Assembly: GCA_944326545.1 (NCBI GenBank)
Contig: CALVEH010000008.1
Span: forward strand, 39,825 to 103,824
DNA length: 64,000 nucleotides
Reading direction: 5' to 3'
Source: Candidatus Gastranaerophilales bacterium
Lineage (GTDB): Bacteria; Cyanobacteriota; Vampirovibrionia; Gastranaerophilales; Gastranaerophilaceae
Positions within the stretch are counted from its first letter, which is position 1, and the number at the start of each line of letters is the position of its first letter. Below are positions 7,785-15,790 of this stretch, one piece after another. The translations under genes were made by a program, and so were the position numbers. Under the pieces are notes generated by a model. It did no database searches. It worked only from the letters and a program-made list of their open reading frames with translations, and was not told where the DNA came from.

Positions 7785-10655
7785 CTAGTTTAACAAACTC
7801 GAAAGATAAGCTATTGTCTTAGGAAAATACTGTTGCCAATAATGAGAACGGACTGCCTGGGTGTCATTTTTAGGACAGATATTTAAAATAGTATTTGTTT
7901 CTGCAATACCTTCTTTTATGGCTTTTTTACGGCCAAGATAGTGATAATCAGCAGCAAAATAGCCTATATGTTCTAATTGGGCGTCACTAAAATGGTTACG
8001 AAAAGCTTCTTTTTCTTCTTTGTATATATTGTTAAGCACAGGATCTTCACAAATTTCTTGACCTATTTCACCAAAAGCAAGATTATCTTTGCCGTGTCCC
8101 CATTCGTGAAGAGCTACACCCAAATCTAAATATTTTTCGTTAAACATGATTGCATTTGTGCTTGGAGAAAATGCTGCGTTAGAGGTTTTATTATTCAAAG
8201 CAAATGCTTTTAAATTGAGCTCTTTCATTGCAAAAAGCTCATCTCCGGGGATTTGTTTTAATAGTGGAAGAATCTGGTCTTGCGTATATTCTGTAAATTT
8301 TTCAATATTAATAAATGCTGTTTTATTGTTTTGAAGATTTTTTACAATGATGCCGCTATCTTTAATTTGTATATCAAATTTTTTGTTGTTTCTTGAAGAA
8401 ATAAAATGATTTTCATCAAGAACTTCAAAGGTGACAGAGTTATCCATCAATACTTTTCCGTTTTTATCTGTTATTTTGTAATCAAAAATTCGGTTTCCTT
8501 GCGGATCATCTTCGTAATAGCTATCTGTTTTTGTACCATCAAAAGATTCCATATGTTTTTCAACAATATCATTGCCATCTTTTGTCTTTGTTGCAGTACA
8601 AATATTTTCAACTCTGCCGTCAGGATAAACTTTTTGGATATTATAAACATTATCCACAGGAGATTTTTTCATTGTTTCTGTAAATAAAAGGTTTTCATCT
8701 TTGTCGTGTTTTTCAAAAGATTGTTCTATTAAAACAGGTATTTCAAACATTCCATAGGGACCTTCTTTTTTTATATCAAAAAGTTGAGTTGATATAGTAT
8801 TATTTTGAAAATCTTTTTGACTTTTTTTCAATCTTGATCCAAATTTTAGGCTTTTTAATTCTGTAATAGGCTTGCCTGTTTTAAAATCGTATAATAATTT
8901 TGTATTGTTCAAGCTAGTTCCTGTTGTTAGTTCAACGATACTTGAAACATTTCTGTTAAGTTCAATACTGATATTTTTAACATTTTTATCTTTAAGATAT
9001 TCTTTTAAATATTCTTTAAATTGTAAAAGTTGTTCTTCTGTTGCATCTTTAAAAACACCGCAAGTAACTTCACCTGTATTAATACCAAGCTCTTCAAAAT
9101 TAACTTTTTGAAGTTTATCAATCACGTTCATTTCTTGTAAAACCATAAAGTTTTCAAATGCACCTTTTGAAGACATCGGTAACTGTAATTCAAAAAGTTT
9201 GGACAATCTTTTTACTGCTTCTTTGTAACAAGGTCTGGTTGCATGCCCGTCAACTTCAAAACAAAGAAGGCTCAATACTCCATTTATGCTGCCTTTATTC
9301 AACATTTCTTCGTTTGAATATTTTTTTGCATCAGTTTTCCATCTTTGGTTATGCAATTTTTGTAAAAGTGTTAAAGCTTCGTCATCTTCGTCCAACTCCA
9401 AACAGCCAGCCATGTATTTTATGTCTTCAATTCCAATAAAAAACCTGTTTTTTGAATATATATCAAGATATTTTTCAAGATTTGATACACAGAATTGACC
9501 TTTTTTATCGCCAACTTTATATGTAGCTGCATCAATAAAGGTTTCTACATCTTTTGTTTCAACCAAAGAACATAGCTTCTTTATAGTCTCAAGCTCATTA
9601 GGTTCTATCTTATCGTAACTATATCCGATCTTTTTTAGCACTATACTGAGCTTTTCTTTATCACCGTAGCAAGCTTTTAACATATCATTAACAAAATCAA
9701 AAGATTTTTTATTGTAGTCTAGTGAAGATTTATCGTTTTCGTCTTGTTTTTTATCTCTAATAAAAGACAAAACATCAGAAAAATCTCTTTCATTTTTATA
9801 TGATTCTGCTAACTGCAAAAAATTTGCACGCTTATCGGTTGCATCATCAGGAAAAGAAAATACTATTGAAGCAACTAGATTTTTACTCCAATTATCAAAT
9901 GTAGAATTTATATATTCTTTCAGATTTTTGATATTTGAAGAAAAATCTCCGTTTTGGTTTTTTGCTTCCTGAATTTCGGTTAAGATTTTTAAAATATCAA
10001 CATTATCTAAAGCACGTGTTTTTACGTAATCAATGTTTATTTCAGAAAATTCATTTGAATTATTTTTCAAAATATTAAAAATATAATTAGGTCTAAGTTC
10101 AAAAACCTTTTTGAGAATTTCTGAATTATTAGAAATTATTTCCAAAACATCTTTGTTGAAAGTTCCGTCTTTATTTTTTGCCTTATCTAAGACCGATGCA
10201 ACATCTAATGTTTTGCTATACATTAATCCGCTTTTTTTGTTGATTAACTTATCTGCAACCTTTAACGCATTGTAATTGATTTTTCCGTCTTCCTTAGCTG
10301 CTATAAAAATTTTTGTAGCGTACCCAATAGGATAATTTTTGTCTTGATAATTTCTAAAAAAATCAAAAGATGTTTGGCTGATTTTTCCATCTTGATCAGA
10401 TAATGCCTGAGCTATTTGTTCAAATAAATCTTCTCTATTAAAGTTTTTTTCTCTTAAATAATCAAATAATTTTTCTTCAGAAACATATTCTTTTTTAGTT
10501 ACAATACCACTATAAGCTTTTAATGTTTCTACATCAGCTTTTGGCAGCTCAGCGGACGGTTCTTGTATTTTAGACTCAACCGTTGTATCTTCAATGCTTT
10601 TGGGTTTGTTTTCTTGTTGTATTTTGTGAAAATTGTTGAGAGAATTTATAATCAT
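7785..10655 (-). CDS. Large HEWGH metallopeptidase-like protein with EF-hand-like loops
   Basis: 956 aa without a clear signal peptide. The N-terminal third has spaced calcium-loop-like motifs: DQDGKI (87-92), KEDGKI (121-126), NKDGTF (161-166), NQNGDF (233-238). The C-terminal 120 residues hold the peptidase-like core: NAIMFNEKYLD followed by HEWGH (850-854; codons 8094-8108) and KEGIAETN (914-921) as a likely third ligand region. The NAIxFN...HExGH...EG[IL]A order is shared with the membrane protein at 56311-57243. No Shine-Dalgarno is seen; an 11-bp perfect hairpin ends one base before the ATG. Likely a zinc peptidase or peptidase-derived effector. Substrate not predictable. Confidence 0.65.
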   Translation of the reverse strand: MIINSLNNFHKIQQENKPKSIEDTTVESKIQEPSAELPKADVETLKAYSGIVTKKEYVSEEKLFDYLREKNFNREDLFEQIAQALSDQDGKISQTSFDFFRNYQDKNYPIGYATKIFIAAKEDGKINYNALKVADKLINKKSGLMYSKTLDVASVLDKAKNKDGTFNKDVLEIISNNSEILKKVFELRPNYIFNILKNNSNEFSEINIDYVKTRALDNVDILKILTEIQEAKNQNGDFSSNIKNLKEYINSTFDNWSKNLVASIVFSFPDDATDKRANFLQLAESYKNERDFSDVLSFIRDKKQDENDKSSLDYNKKSFDFVNDMLKACYGDKEKLSIVLKKIGYSYDKIEPNELETIKKLCSLVETKDVETFIDAATYKVGDKKGQFCVSNLEKYLDIYSKNRFFIGIEDIKYMAGCLELDEDDEALTLLQKLHNQRWKTDAKKYSNEEMLNKGSINGVLSLLCFEVDGHATRPCYKEAVKRLSKLFELQLPMSSKGAFENFMVLQEMNVIDKLQKVNFEELGINTGEVTCGVFKDATEEQLLQFKEYLKEYLKDKNVKNISIELNRNVSSIVELTTGTSLNNTKLLYDFKTGKPITELKSLKFGSRLKKSQKDFQNNTISTQLFDIKKEGPYGMFEIPVLIEQSFEKHDKDENLLFTETMKKSPVDNVYNIQKVYPDGRVENICTATKTKDGNDIVEKHMESFDGTKTDSYYEDDPQGNRIFDYKITDKNGKVLMDNSVTFEVLDENHFISSRNNKKFDIQIKDSGIIVKNLQNNKTAFINIEKFTEYTQDQILPLLKQIPGDELFAMKELNLKAFALNNKTSNAAFSPSTNAIMFNEKYLDLGVALHEWGHGKDNLAFGEIGQEICEDPVLNNIYKEEKEAFRNHFSDAQLEHIGYFAADYHYLGRKKAIKEGIAETNTILNICPKNDTQAVRSHYWQQYFPKTIAYLSSLLN

Positions 10656-10687
10656 AAATCCACAACTGTTGTGAAAGTTGTGGATTT
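10656..10687 (-). promoter_or_regulatory. Hairpin abutting the start codon of the 956-aa protein
   Basis: Arms AAATCCACAAC (10656-10666) and GTTGTGGATTT (10677-10687) are perfectly complementary with a 10-base loop. In the leftward mRNA the stem ends directly before AUG at 10655. There is no U-run typical of a terminator after the stem (UUUAUGAUU), so it may control translation or act as a weak 3' end for the ferritin mRNA. Confidence 0.6.
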
Positions 10688-10721
10688 ACAATAATTTCAA
10701 TAAATTTTACAAAATTTAAAT

Positions 10722-11231
10722 TTATCCGATTACAGGGGCAACAAAAGTTCTTGCACCGAGTTCTTGGTCAATTAACAACAATGCATGTTTGTCGTCACCG
10801 ATAAGTTTTAATTTTGCACAGATTTCAGAACAGTTAGCTTCTTCTTCAACTTGTTCTTTGATGTACCATTGCAAGAATGAAATTGCTGCTCTGTCTTTTT
10901 CTTGTTCTGCAACATCTACAAGACTGTTTATTAAAGAAGTAACAAGTTGTTCGTGTTTATAAACAGCTTCAAAACAAGCTAATGGAGAATCCCATTCAAA
11001 TTCAGGTTTGTCTATAGCTTCAACAATCACACGTCCGTCACGTTCAATTAAATAATCAAAAAGGCCCATTGCATGAGCATTTTCTTCTTGAACTTGAATA
11101 CGCATCCAGTTAGCAAAACCTTTTAAGCCTACTTCTTCAAAATAAGCTACCATTGAAAGGTAAAGGTTTGAAGAATACATTTCATCTTTAATTTGCTTGT
11201 TAAAAGCTGCATTCATTTTTTCTGAAATCAT
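10722..11231 (-). CDS. ftnA: Bacterial non-heme ferritin
   Basis: 169 aa, standard FtnA length. Ferroxidase-centre residues are recognisable: E17 (KDEMYSSNLYL), E50 and H53 (QEENAHAMGLFDY), and the second-half glutamates in WYIKEQVEEEANCSEI. It oxidises Fe(II) with O2 or peroxide and stores iron in a 24-mer shell in the cytoplasm. It lies 17 bases downstream of the superoxide reductase gene and is probably co-transcribed with it, pairing superoxide removal with sequestration of reactive iron, typical for an anaerobe facing oxygen exposure. Confidence 0.93.
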   Translation of the reverse strand: MISEKMNAAFNKQIKDEMYSSNLYLSMVAYFEEVGLKGFANWMRIQVQEENAHAMGLFDYLIERDGRVIVEAIDKPEFEWDSPLACFEAVYKHEQLVTSLINSLVDVAEQEKDRAAISFLQWYIKEQVEEEANCSEICAKLKLIGDDKHALLLIDQELGARTFVAPVIG

Positions 11232-11248
11232 TTTCTACTCCAATCTAT

Positions 11249-11656
11249 TTAATCAGCGGAATGTGCATCCTCTGATGTCCACAATCCGTGAATATTACAT
11301 AATTCTCTCGCAATCACTTTATCGCAAGAACATTTTAAATTCAATACAGGTTCTTCGTTTGGGTAGAGATATTTTCTTTTTACATATTTCTTATCGGCAG
11401 AATTAGCTTCAATAAACATAATATAATGTTCGTTTTCCATAGGATGAGGAGTAGCACCGACTTTGATTGTCACCCCATCGTTTGTTTTTTCAACAACAGG
11501 AACATGCTTTTCACCTGACATCTCTTGTGATTTTGTGTTTTCTTTAAGCTTTTTCATTGGTTCACCGCAACATACAAGTTCTCCTTCTCCGGAAAATACA
11601 ACTTCTACTAAATTTCCACATATCTCACATTTATACATTTCTAAAATTTCTGTCAT
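11249..11656 (-). CDS. dfx: Desulfoferrodoxin (superoxide reductase)
   Basis: 135 aa with two modules. The N-terminal desulforedoxin-like knuckle has CEIC (about 9-12) and CC (about 28-29), the four-cysteine FeS4 centre of 2Fe-SORs. The C-terminal domain has EKHVPVV (catalytic Glu/Lys loop and first His), PHPMENEHYI and CNIHGLW (Cys and His ligands of the catalytic iron). It reduces superoxide to peroxide without making O2. Good Shine-Dalgarno (AGGAGAA) before the ATG. Operon with ferritin downstream. Confidence 0.95.
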   Translation of the reverse strand: MTEILEMYKCEICGNLVEVVFSGEGELVCCGEPMKKLKENTKSQEMSGEKHVPVVEKTNDGVTIKVGATPHPMENEHYIMFIEANSADKKYVKRKYLYPNEEPVLNLKCSCDKVIARELCNIHGLWTSEDAHSAD

Positions 11657-11771
11657 AAAAATTCTCCTATTTTTCTACAAATGCAGTATAAAAATATCAT
11701 TACAAAAGATTATTCCCCGACTGTATAAAAACGTGATATAGTTTAAAACAGTTAGAAAAGGAGAAATTTAA

Positions 11772-12326
11772 ATGACAAAGAAAAAAGCAATTATGTACGG
11801 AATAATATTTATTGTACTATTTTGTGCATCTTTAATTTATAGAGCTGTTGTACTTTATAACCCGTCAGAAAATTTTAACGATATGTGCAAAAATGTTTTT
11901 GCTCCATCTTGTCAGGTATATGTTGGTCAGCTTGTAAGAGATAAAAAGTATGACGAAGCTGCGATGATTCAAAAAGAAAAAATCAGACAAAGCAAACAGA
12001 TTTTAAACGTTTATAAAAGAAAAACTACAGATAAATGTCTTTACCAAATGACAGCAAAAGAAGCTGATGAATCTCTAATGTCTTGTATTGGTAAACCAAA
12101 AGGAAAAACCGATTATTATCTTTTAAAAACATCAACTGCTGTAGTTCAAGACATAGTGATGGATTCTGTAGCCCTTGCTCAAATACAATCAGATGCACAA
12201 GAAGACACGGTTGCTGCATACAGAACACTCAAATCTGCAAAAAAACTATTAAAAAACAGCCCATATGTTCCAAATCAAAAAGAAGCAATTGAATACTTGG
12301 AAAAACTAATGTCAAATTTAGACTAA
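11772..12326 (+). CDS. Membrane-anchored hypothetical protein
   Basis: 184 aa. One N-terminal membrane helix (about 8-26, uncleaved-anchor type after MTKKK) precedes a soluble, helical, lysine-rich domain with four cysteines (in DMCKNVF, PSCQVYV, DKCLYQM, MSCIGKP), which could form disulfides outside the membrane. The last helices (about 130-184) look TPR-like but I see no diagnostic repeat. AAAGGAG lies 5-6 bases upstream of ATG. Its end overlaps the end of the convergent pdxA-like gene by 9 bases. Family not recognised. Confidence 0.65.
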   Translation: MTKKKAIMYGIIFIVLFCASLIYRAVVLYNPSENFNDMCKNVFAPSCQVYVGQLVRDKKYDEAAMIQKEKIRQSKQILNVYKRKTTDKCLYQMTAKEADESLMSCIGKPKGKTDYYLLKTSTAVVQDIVMDSVALAQIQSDAQEDTVAAYRTLKSAKKLLKNSPYVPNQKEAIEYLEKLMSNLD

Positions 12327-13259
12327 AACTTGTTTAATTGCACATATCATACTACTTTCGTCGGCAATACCCTTGCCGGCGATGTCGTATGCAGTGCCAT
12401 GAGCCGGTGATGTTCTTATTATATTCAAGCCTGCTGTCATATTAACTGTATCATCCATAGCAAGAACTTTTATTGGTATAAGGCCTTGGTCATGATAACA
12501 AGCGCAATAAACATCATAAGGTTGTTTTTCTTTATTTAAATAAGCCTTAGATGCTTTTACAAAAAGCGTATCAGATGGCATTGGGTTTGATACATTAATA
12601 CCTTTATCTCTTAAATATTTTATTGCAGGTTCAAATTCTTCAATTTCTTCTTTGCCTAAAATTCCGTTTTCACCGGCATGTGGATTCAATGAGCATAGCG
12701 CAATTTTAGGATTGTTAATATTAAAATTTTTTGTAAGAACTCTGTGGATACGTTGAATTTTTTCTATTAAAAGTTCTTTGGTTATTATTACATCTTTTAA
12801 TGGCAAATGTCTTGTTAAAAGAAGAACTCTAAAATCATCAGAAACAAAAAGCATCTCAGCTTTTTCATCCTTAGCAGGATTTGCAAGATTTTTTTCTAGC
12901 ACTTCTGTTTGTCCTGAAAAATTATGTCCAGCAAGGTGCATAGCGTTTTTAGATACAGGAGCTGTAACAATTGCCTTAATTTTGCCTTCTTTTGCCAGTT
13001 CACAAGCTTTTATAAGACAATTGTATGAAAATTCTCCTGCTTCTTTAGTTTCTTTTCCTATATTCATCCATTCTTTTTTTAATGGAATCTCAACATATTC
13101 ATATTCTCCGTCTAAATTTTCAAACAGCTCTTTCGAACCGATGATAAGAAATTTTTCGGCAGGCAAAGACAGTTTACTAAGAGCCTTTTCTATAACTTCA
13201 GGCCCTATACCGTTAAAATCTCCACAAGTAATTGCTATTTTTTTATTCATGGTGTTCAA
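12318..13259 (-). CDS. pdxA: PdxA/PdxA2-family 4-phosphate dehydrogenase
   Basis: 313 aa. Metal-binding and substrate motifs of the PdxA family are present: GDFNGIGPEV (N-terminus), APVSKNAMHLAGHNFSGQTE, CSLNPHAGE and YHDQGLIPIKVL, giving the three histidine ligands. PdxA oxidises 4-phosphohydroxy-L-threonine in vitamin B6 synthesis; the PdxA2 branch instead oxidatively decarboxylates 4-phospho-D-threonate or D-erythronate to dihydroxyacetone phosphate. Because the gene overlaps by 17 bases a DUF1537 kinase, the partner of PdxA2 in acid-sugar catabolism, the PdxA2 reading is favoured, although the two functions cannot be separated by eye. Confidence 0.9.
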   Translation of the reverse strand: MNTMNKKIAITCGDFNGIGPEVIEKALSKLSLPAEKFLIIGSKELFENLDGEYEYVEIPLKKEWMNIGKETKEAGEFSYNCLIKACELAKEGKIKAIVTAPVSKNAMHLAGHNFSGQTEVLEKNLANPAKDEKAEMLFVSDDFRVLLLTRHLPLKDVIITKELLIEKIQRIHRVLTKNFNINNPKIALCSLNPHAGENGILGKEEIEEFEPAIKYLRDKGINVSNPMPSDTLFVKASKAYLNKEKQPYDVYCACYHDQGLIPIKVLAMDDTVNMTAGLNIIRTSPAHGTAYDIAGKGIADESSMICAIKQVLV

Positions 13260-14547
13260 AGTATTTTAAGATATCAATCAAAGTGTTAGAGTTACCCAAA
13301 TTGCCTGATTTTGTAACAACCCATTGAGCCTTTGTGTCAAGACAAAGTGGGATTGCAGGACATATTGCATCGATAATTTGAAGGCTGTTGCTATTGATTG
13401 CTTTACAACACTTAAAAGAGGTTTCACCTCCAACAGTGATTAATATGGCATCTCTATTAAACAAAACTCTTTTGGTTAGCGTTGCAAGATACTCGCTAAT
13501 TTTTGATAAAAATTGTGCTTTAGAAAGTTCATTTTCAAACAGAATTTGAGAAATTATCTTTGAATCAACAGTCAAATCTGATGTATGTACGACAACAACA
13601 TTGTCTTTAACCAGATTTTCACTGACTCTTTTAACAATAGTGTCTGTTACCCCTTCTAAAATGTCTTCCATTTTTAAGGCAATGAAGTAAGTATTTTCTA
13701 TATCATCATCATCTTGCAGCTTTTGGATTTGCAACGCAGTTGTCTGAGTTGCGCTGCCTGATACTAAAAGTTTTGGCAATGACGGAATTGTTTTTTCCTG
13801 TTGATGGTTTTCTGTCTCAGGTAACCAAATATTTCCCAAAACTTGAGCACAACCTGCAGAACCGCAAGGTAAAATCTTATAAGAACTTTTTTCTATAGCT
13901 AAAACTACCTGCTCTATATCAGTAACAGACATTGCATCAACAACAATAAGTTTAACGCCCTTTTCTATTAACTCGTTCATCTTTTTGAGTATAGGGCCTG
14001 CTCCCTTAATAACAGTTCTTAGCTCAATTAAATCAACAAGTTCGTCTTGTTCGTTTTGAAGCTCGTTTCTTAATACTGTTGGAATATGAGATTCATAAAT
14101 AGGAAATCTCGGATCTCTTGCAAACTCTGTTCTTTCTATAGGTATACCCTTTAAAAGATGGTAACCGCCAATAGTTGTTCTTCCTTCTTGTGGAAAAGCA
14201 GGAATAATAACAGCGGCATCCCATTCGAGAGCATCTAACATTGCAAGTGCTTCTACTGCAATATGTCCTCGCAAGGTAGAATCCATTTTTTTGTAAAAAT
14301 ACTCAACATTATAAGTCTCGGCAAGAACATTTGTTGCTTGTTTTACTCTTTCATAAGCTGTAGGCGCGTCAGAATTTCTTGTTTCTGTAGGGATTGCCCA
14401 CACTTGAGTACTAACCTTATTTTCGGGGATAACTGAATAGTCCAAAAGAATTTGGGTGTTTGCGCCTCTTAAATGAAATTGCAATGATGTATCATCTGCG
14501 CCTGTTAAATCATCAGCAATAATACCGATATTATTAGATATAAACAT
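13243..14547 (-). CDS. DUF1537 four-carbon acid-sugar kinase
   Basis: 434 aa, full family length. The N-terminal substrate domain begins with IADDLTGADDTSLQF, the DUF1537 signature. The C-terminal nucleotide-binding part includes LVSGSATQTT (about 260) and LITVGGETSFKCC (near 370-380). Characterised members (DtnK, DenK, OtnK) phosphorylate D-threonate, D-erythronate or 3-oxo-tetronate at O4. Directly coupled to the PdxA-like gene by a 17-base overlap, consistent with a kinase-then-dehydrogenase route to dihydroxyacetone phosphate. It follows ssb closely (15 bases), so all three may be co-transcribed. No transporter or regulator for acid sugars is visible nearby. Confidence 0.9.
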   Translation of the reverse strand: MFISNNIGIIADDLTGADDTSLQFHLRGANTQILLDYSVIPENKVSTQVWAIPTETRNSDAPTAYERVKQATNVLAETYNVEYFYKKMDSTLRGHIAVEALAMLDALEWDAAVIIPAFPQEGRTTIGGYHLLKGIPIERTEFARDPRFPIYESHIPTVLRNELQNEQDELVDLIELRTVIKGAGPILKKMNELIEKGVKLIVVDAMSVTDIEQVVLAIEKSSYKILPCGSAGCAQVLGNIWLPETENHQQEKTIPSLPKLLVSGSATQTTALQIQKLQDDDDIENTYFIALKMEDILEGVTDTIVKRVSENLVKDNVVVVHTSDLTVDSKIISQILFENELSKAQFLSKISEYLATLTKRVLFNRDAILITVGGETSFKCCKAINSNSLQIIDAICPAIPLCLDTKAQWVVTKSGNLGNSNTLIDILKYFEHHE

Positions 14548-14562
14548 TTTCTATCCCTGTAT

Positions 14563-14901
14563 TTAAGCTGATTGTTGATCAGCTCTGCCTGCAGAAAGCA
14601 ATCTTAAATTAGTTGCTCTGACAAAGAATCTTTCTTTTTGTGCGCCTGAAGCATCATTCCATTTGCTTGAAGCGAGTCTGCCATCAATTGCAACCAATTT
14701 GCCTTTTTTTACATATTCGCCTGCTACTTCTGCAAGTTTATCCCACAATTCAACATTAAACCAGTCTGTAACTTCAGCTTTTGTTTTTGAATCCCAACGG
14801 CTTACAGCAACAGAAAAAGTTGTTTTCACCTTGCCTGATTCAAAGTATTTCATTTCAGGGTCTTGACCTGCTCTACCAACTAAAACAACTGAATTTATCA
14901 T
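14563..14901 (-). CDS. ssb: Single-stranded DNA-binding protein
   Basis: 112 aa OB-fold protein: MINSVVLVGRAGQDPEMKYF, then VSRWDSKTKAEVTDWFNVELW and KLAEVAGEYVKKGKLVAIDG are typical of SSB. It lacks the long disordered linker and the acidic DDDIPF-type tail seen in major SSBs, ending in SAGRADQQSA, so it resembles short secondary or cyanobacterial-type SSBs. It binds ssDNA as a tetramer. Transcribed leftward from a good promoter at 15050-15077 with a roughly 140-base structured leader, ahead of the acid-sugar genes. Confidence 0.9.
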   Translation of the reverse strand: MINSVVLVGRAGQDPEMKYFESGKVKTTFSVAVSRWDSKTKAEVTDWFNVELWDKLAEVAGEYVKKGKLVAIDGRLASSKWNDASGAQKERFFVRATNLRLLSAGRADQQSA

Positions 14902-14932
14902 TGAATTTCCCTTTTAAATCTAATCTAGTGTC

Positions 14933-14967
14933 GTCTTTTTCGCTTCGAGCCTTCGAAGCTCAAAGAC
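14933..14967 (-). ncRNA. Leader hairpin 2 upstream of ssb
   Basis: In the leftward transcript GUCUUU-GA-GCUUCGA, loop AGGC, UCGAAGC-GAA-AAAGAC forms two stacked stems (6 and 7 bp) separated by a GA/GAA internal loop. It lies 32 bases before the ssb start. It could be a protein-binding autoregulatory element or a stability hairpin. Confidence 0.5.
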
Positions 14968-14990
14968 TCACCTTTTCAATGTGTCACTCA

Positions 14991-15024
14991 AAAAATTTGC
15001 TCACGTTCCTTATCGCAAATTTTT
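14991..15024 (-). ncRNA. Leader hairpin 1 upstream of ssb
   Basis: Perfect 10-bp inverted repeat AAAAATTTGC / GCAAATTTTT with a 14-base loop, followed in the leftward transcript by U-rich sequence. It can be read as an intrinsic terminator or attenuator within the ssb leader. Confidence 0.5.
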
Positions 15025-15049
15025 CTCGAACAATCTAATAATTATATCC

Positions 15050-15077
15050 ATTATATAAAAAAATACTCATTGTGCAA
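15050..15077 (-). promoter_or_regulatory. ssb promoter
   Basis: On the minus strand TTGCAC, 16-base spacer, TATAAT. Near-consensus sigma-70 type. Start of transcription is expected about 15043, leaving a leader of about 140 bases before ssb. Confidence 0.6.
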
Positions 15078-15153
15078 ATTTCAAAAAACTAATTGTTACT
15101 TTTTAAAACAAAGAAATGTTGATTTTGAACAAAATAATATTATTATATATTTT

Positions 15154-15723
15154 ATGAAGAAATTAATCGCTATAACATTTTTATTTTTAGGGTTACTATT
15201 TTCACCGGCATTTGCAGCAGGTGAATACGAAGAATTGTATCAAAATGCACAATTACCGGATTTTGAACTGGTGCATAGTATAGACCCATATCAAAATGAA
15301 GACTATCAAAAATATGCTTGGTCACCTTATCCGCTATTTAGATTAGCATCTGACGTTAGATTTAAAACACAAATTATACCCGCAGGGTATTACATATTGA
15401 CTCCTCGCACAATGAACGGTAAGGATTACATATTTTTTAAAGAAGCAGGCAAGGTAAAATTCATAATACCTGTTGTAAAAAAAGAACTTGTTCCTGTGGA
15501 TTTTTACCACAACAATATGCCAACCCCCAAATATACAAAATGGCAAAAATTCTGTAAATCAGTCAGAGATGGATTTTATACAATTTTCAGAAACTCTTCA
15601 AGAAAATCTCCTCCGCCAAGTTCTTACATTGTTTCAGAAAATATTGAAGGTGATATGTATTTAATCATCTTGTATTATGGCGAAACAAAATACCATATCG
15701 TATTTAAGGCTGGCAAATATTAA
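15154..15723 (+). CDS. Exported hypothetical protein
   Basis: 189 aa from ATG at 15154; an upstream in-frame extension to 15070 lacks a signal peptide and is less likely. The start MKKLIAITFLFLGLLFSPAFAAG is a textbook signal peptide, cleaved after AFA at about residue 20. The mature part is a beta-rich domain with aromatic residues (YILTPRTMNGKDYIFFK, MYLIILYYGETKYHIVFKAGKY) and one basic, proline-rich segment (about 150). No catalytic motif or known family recognised. Faces ssb divergently. Confidence 0.6.
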   Translation: MKKLIAITFLFLGLLFSPAFAAGEYEELYQNAQLPDFELVHSIDPYQNEDYQKYAWSPYPLFRLASDVRFKTQIIPAGYYILTPRTMNGKDYIFFKEAGKVKFIIPVVKKELVPVDFYHNNMPTPKYTKWQKFCKSVRDGFYTIFRNSSRKSPPPSSYIVSENIEGDMYLIILYYGETKYHIVFKAGKY

Positions 15724-15790
15724 AAAACAAATGTAAACAAGAATTTAAAACAAATAGCAAAAAATTTTATTTACCAGCTTTTATAGCACT

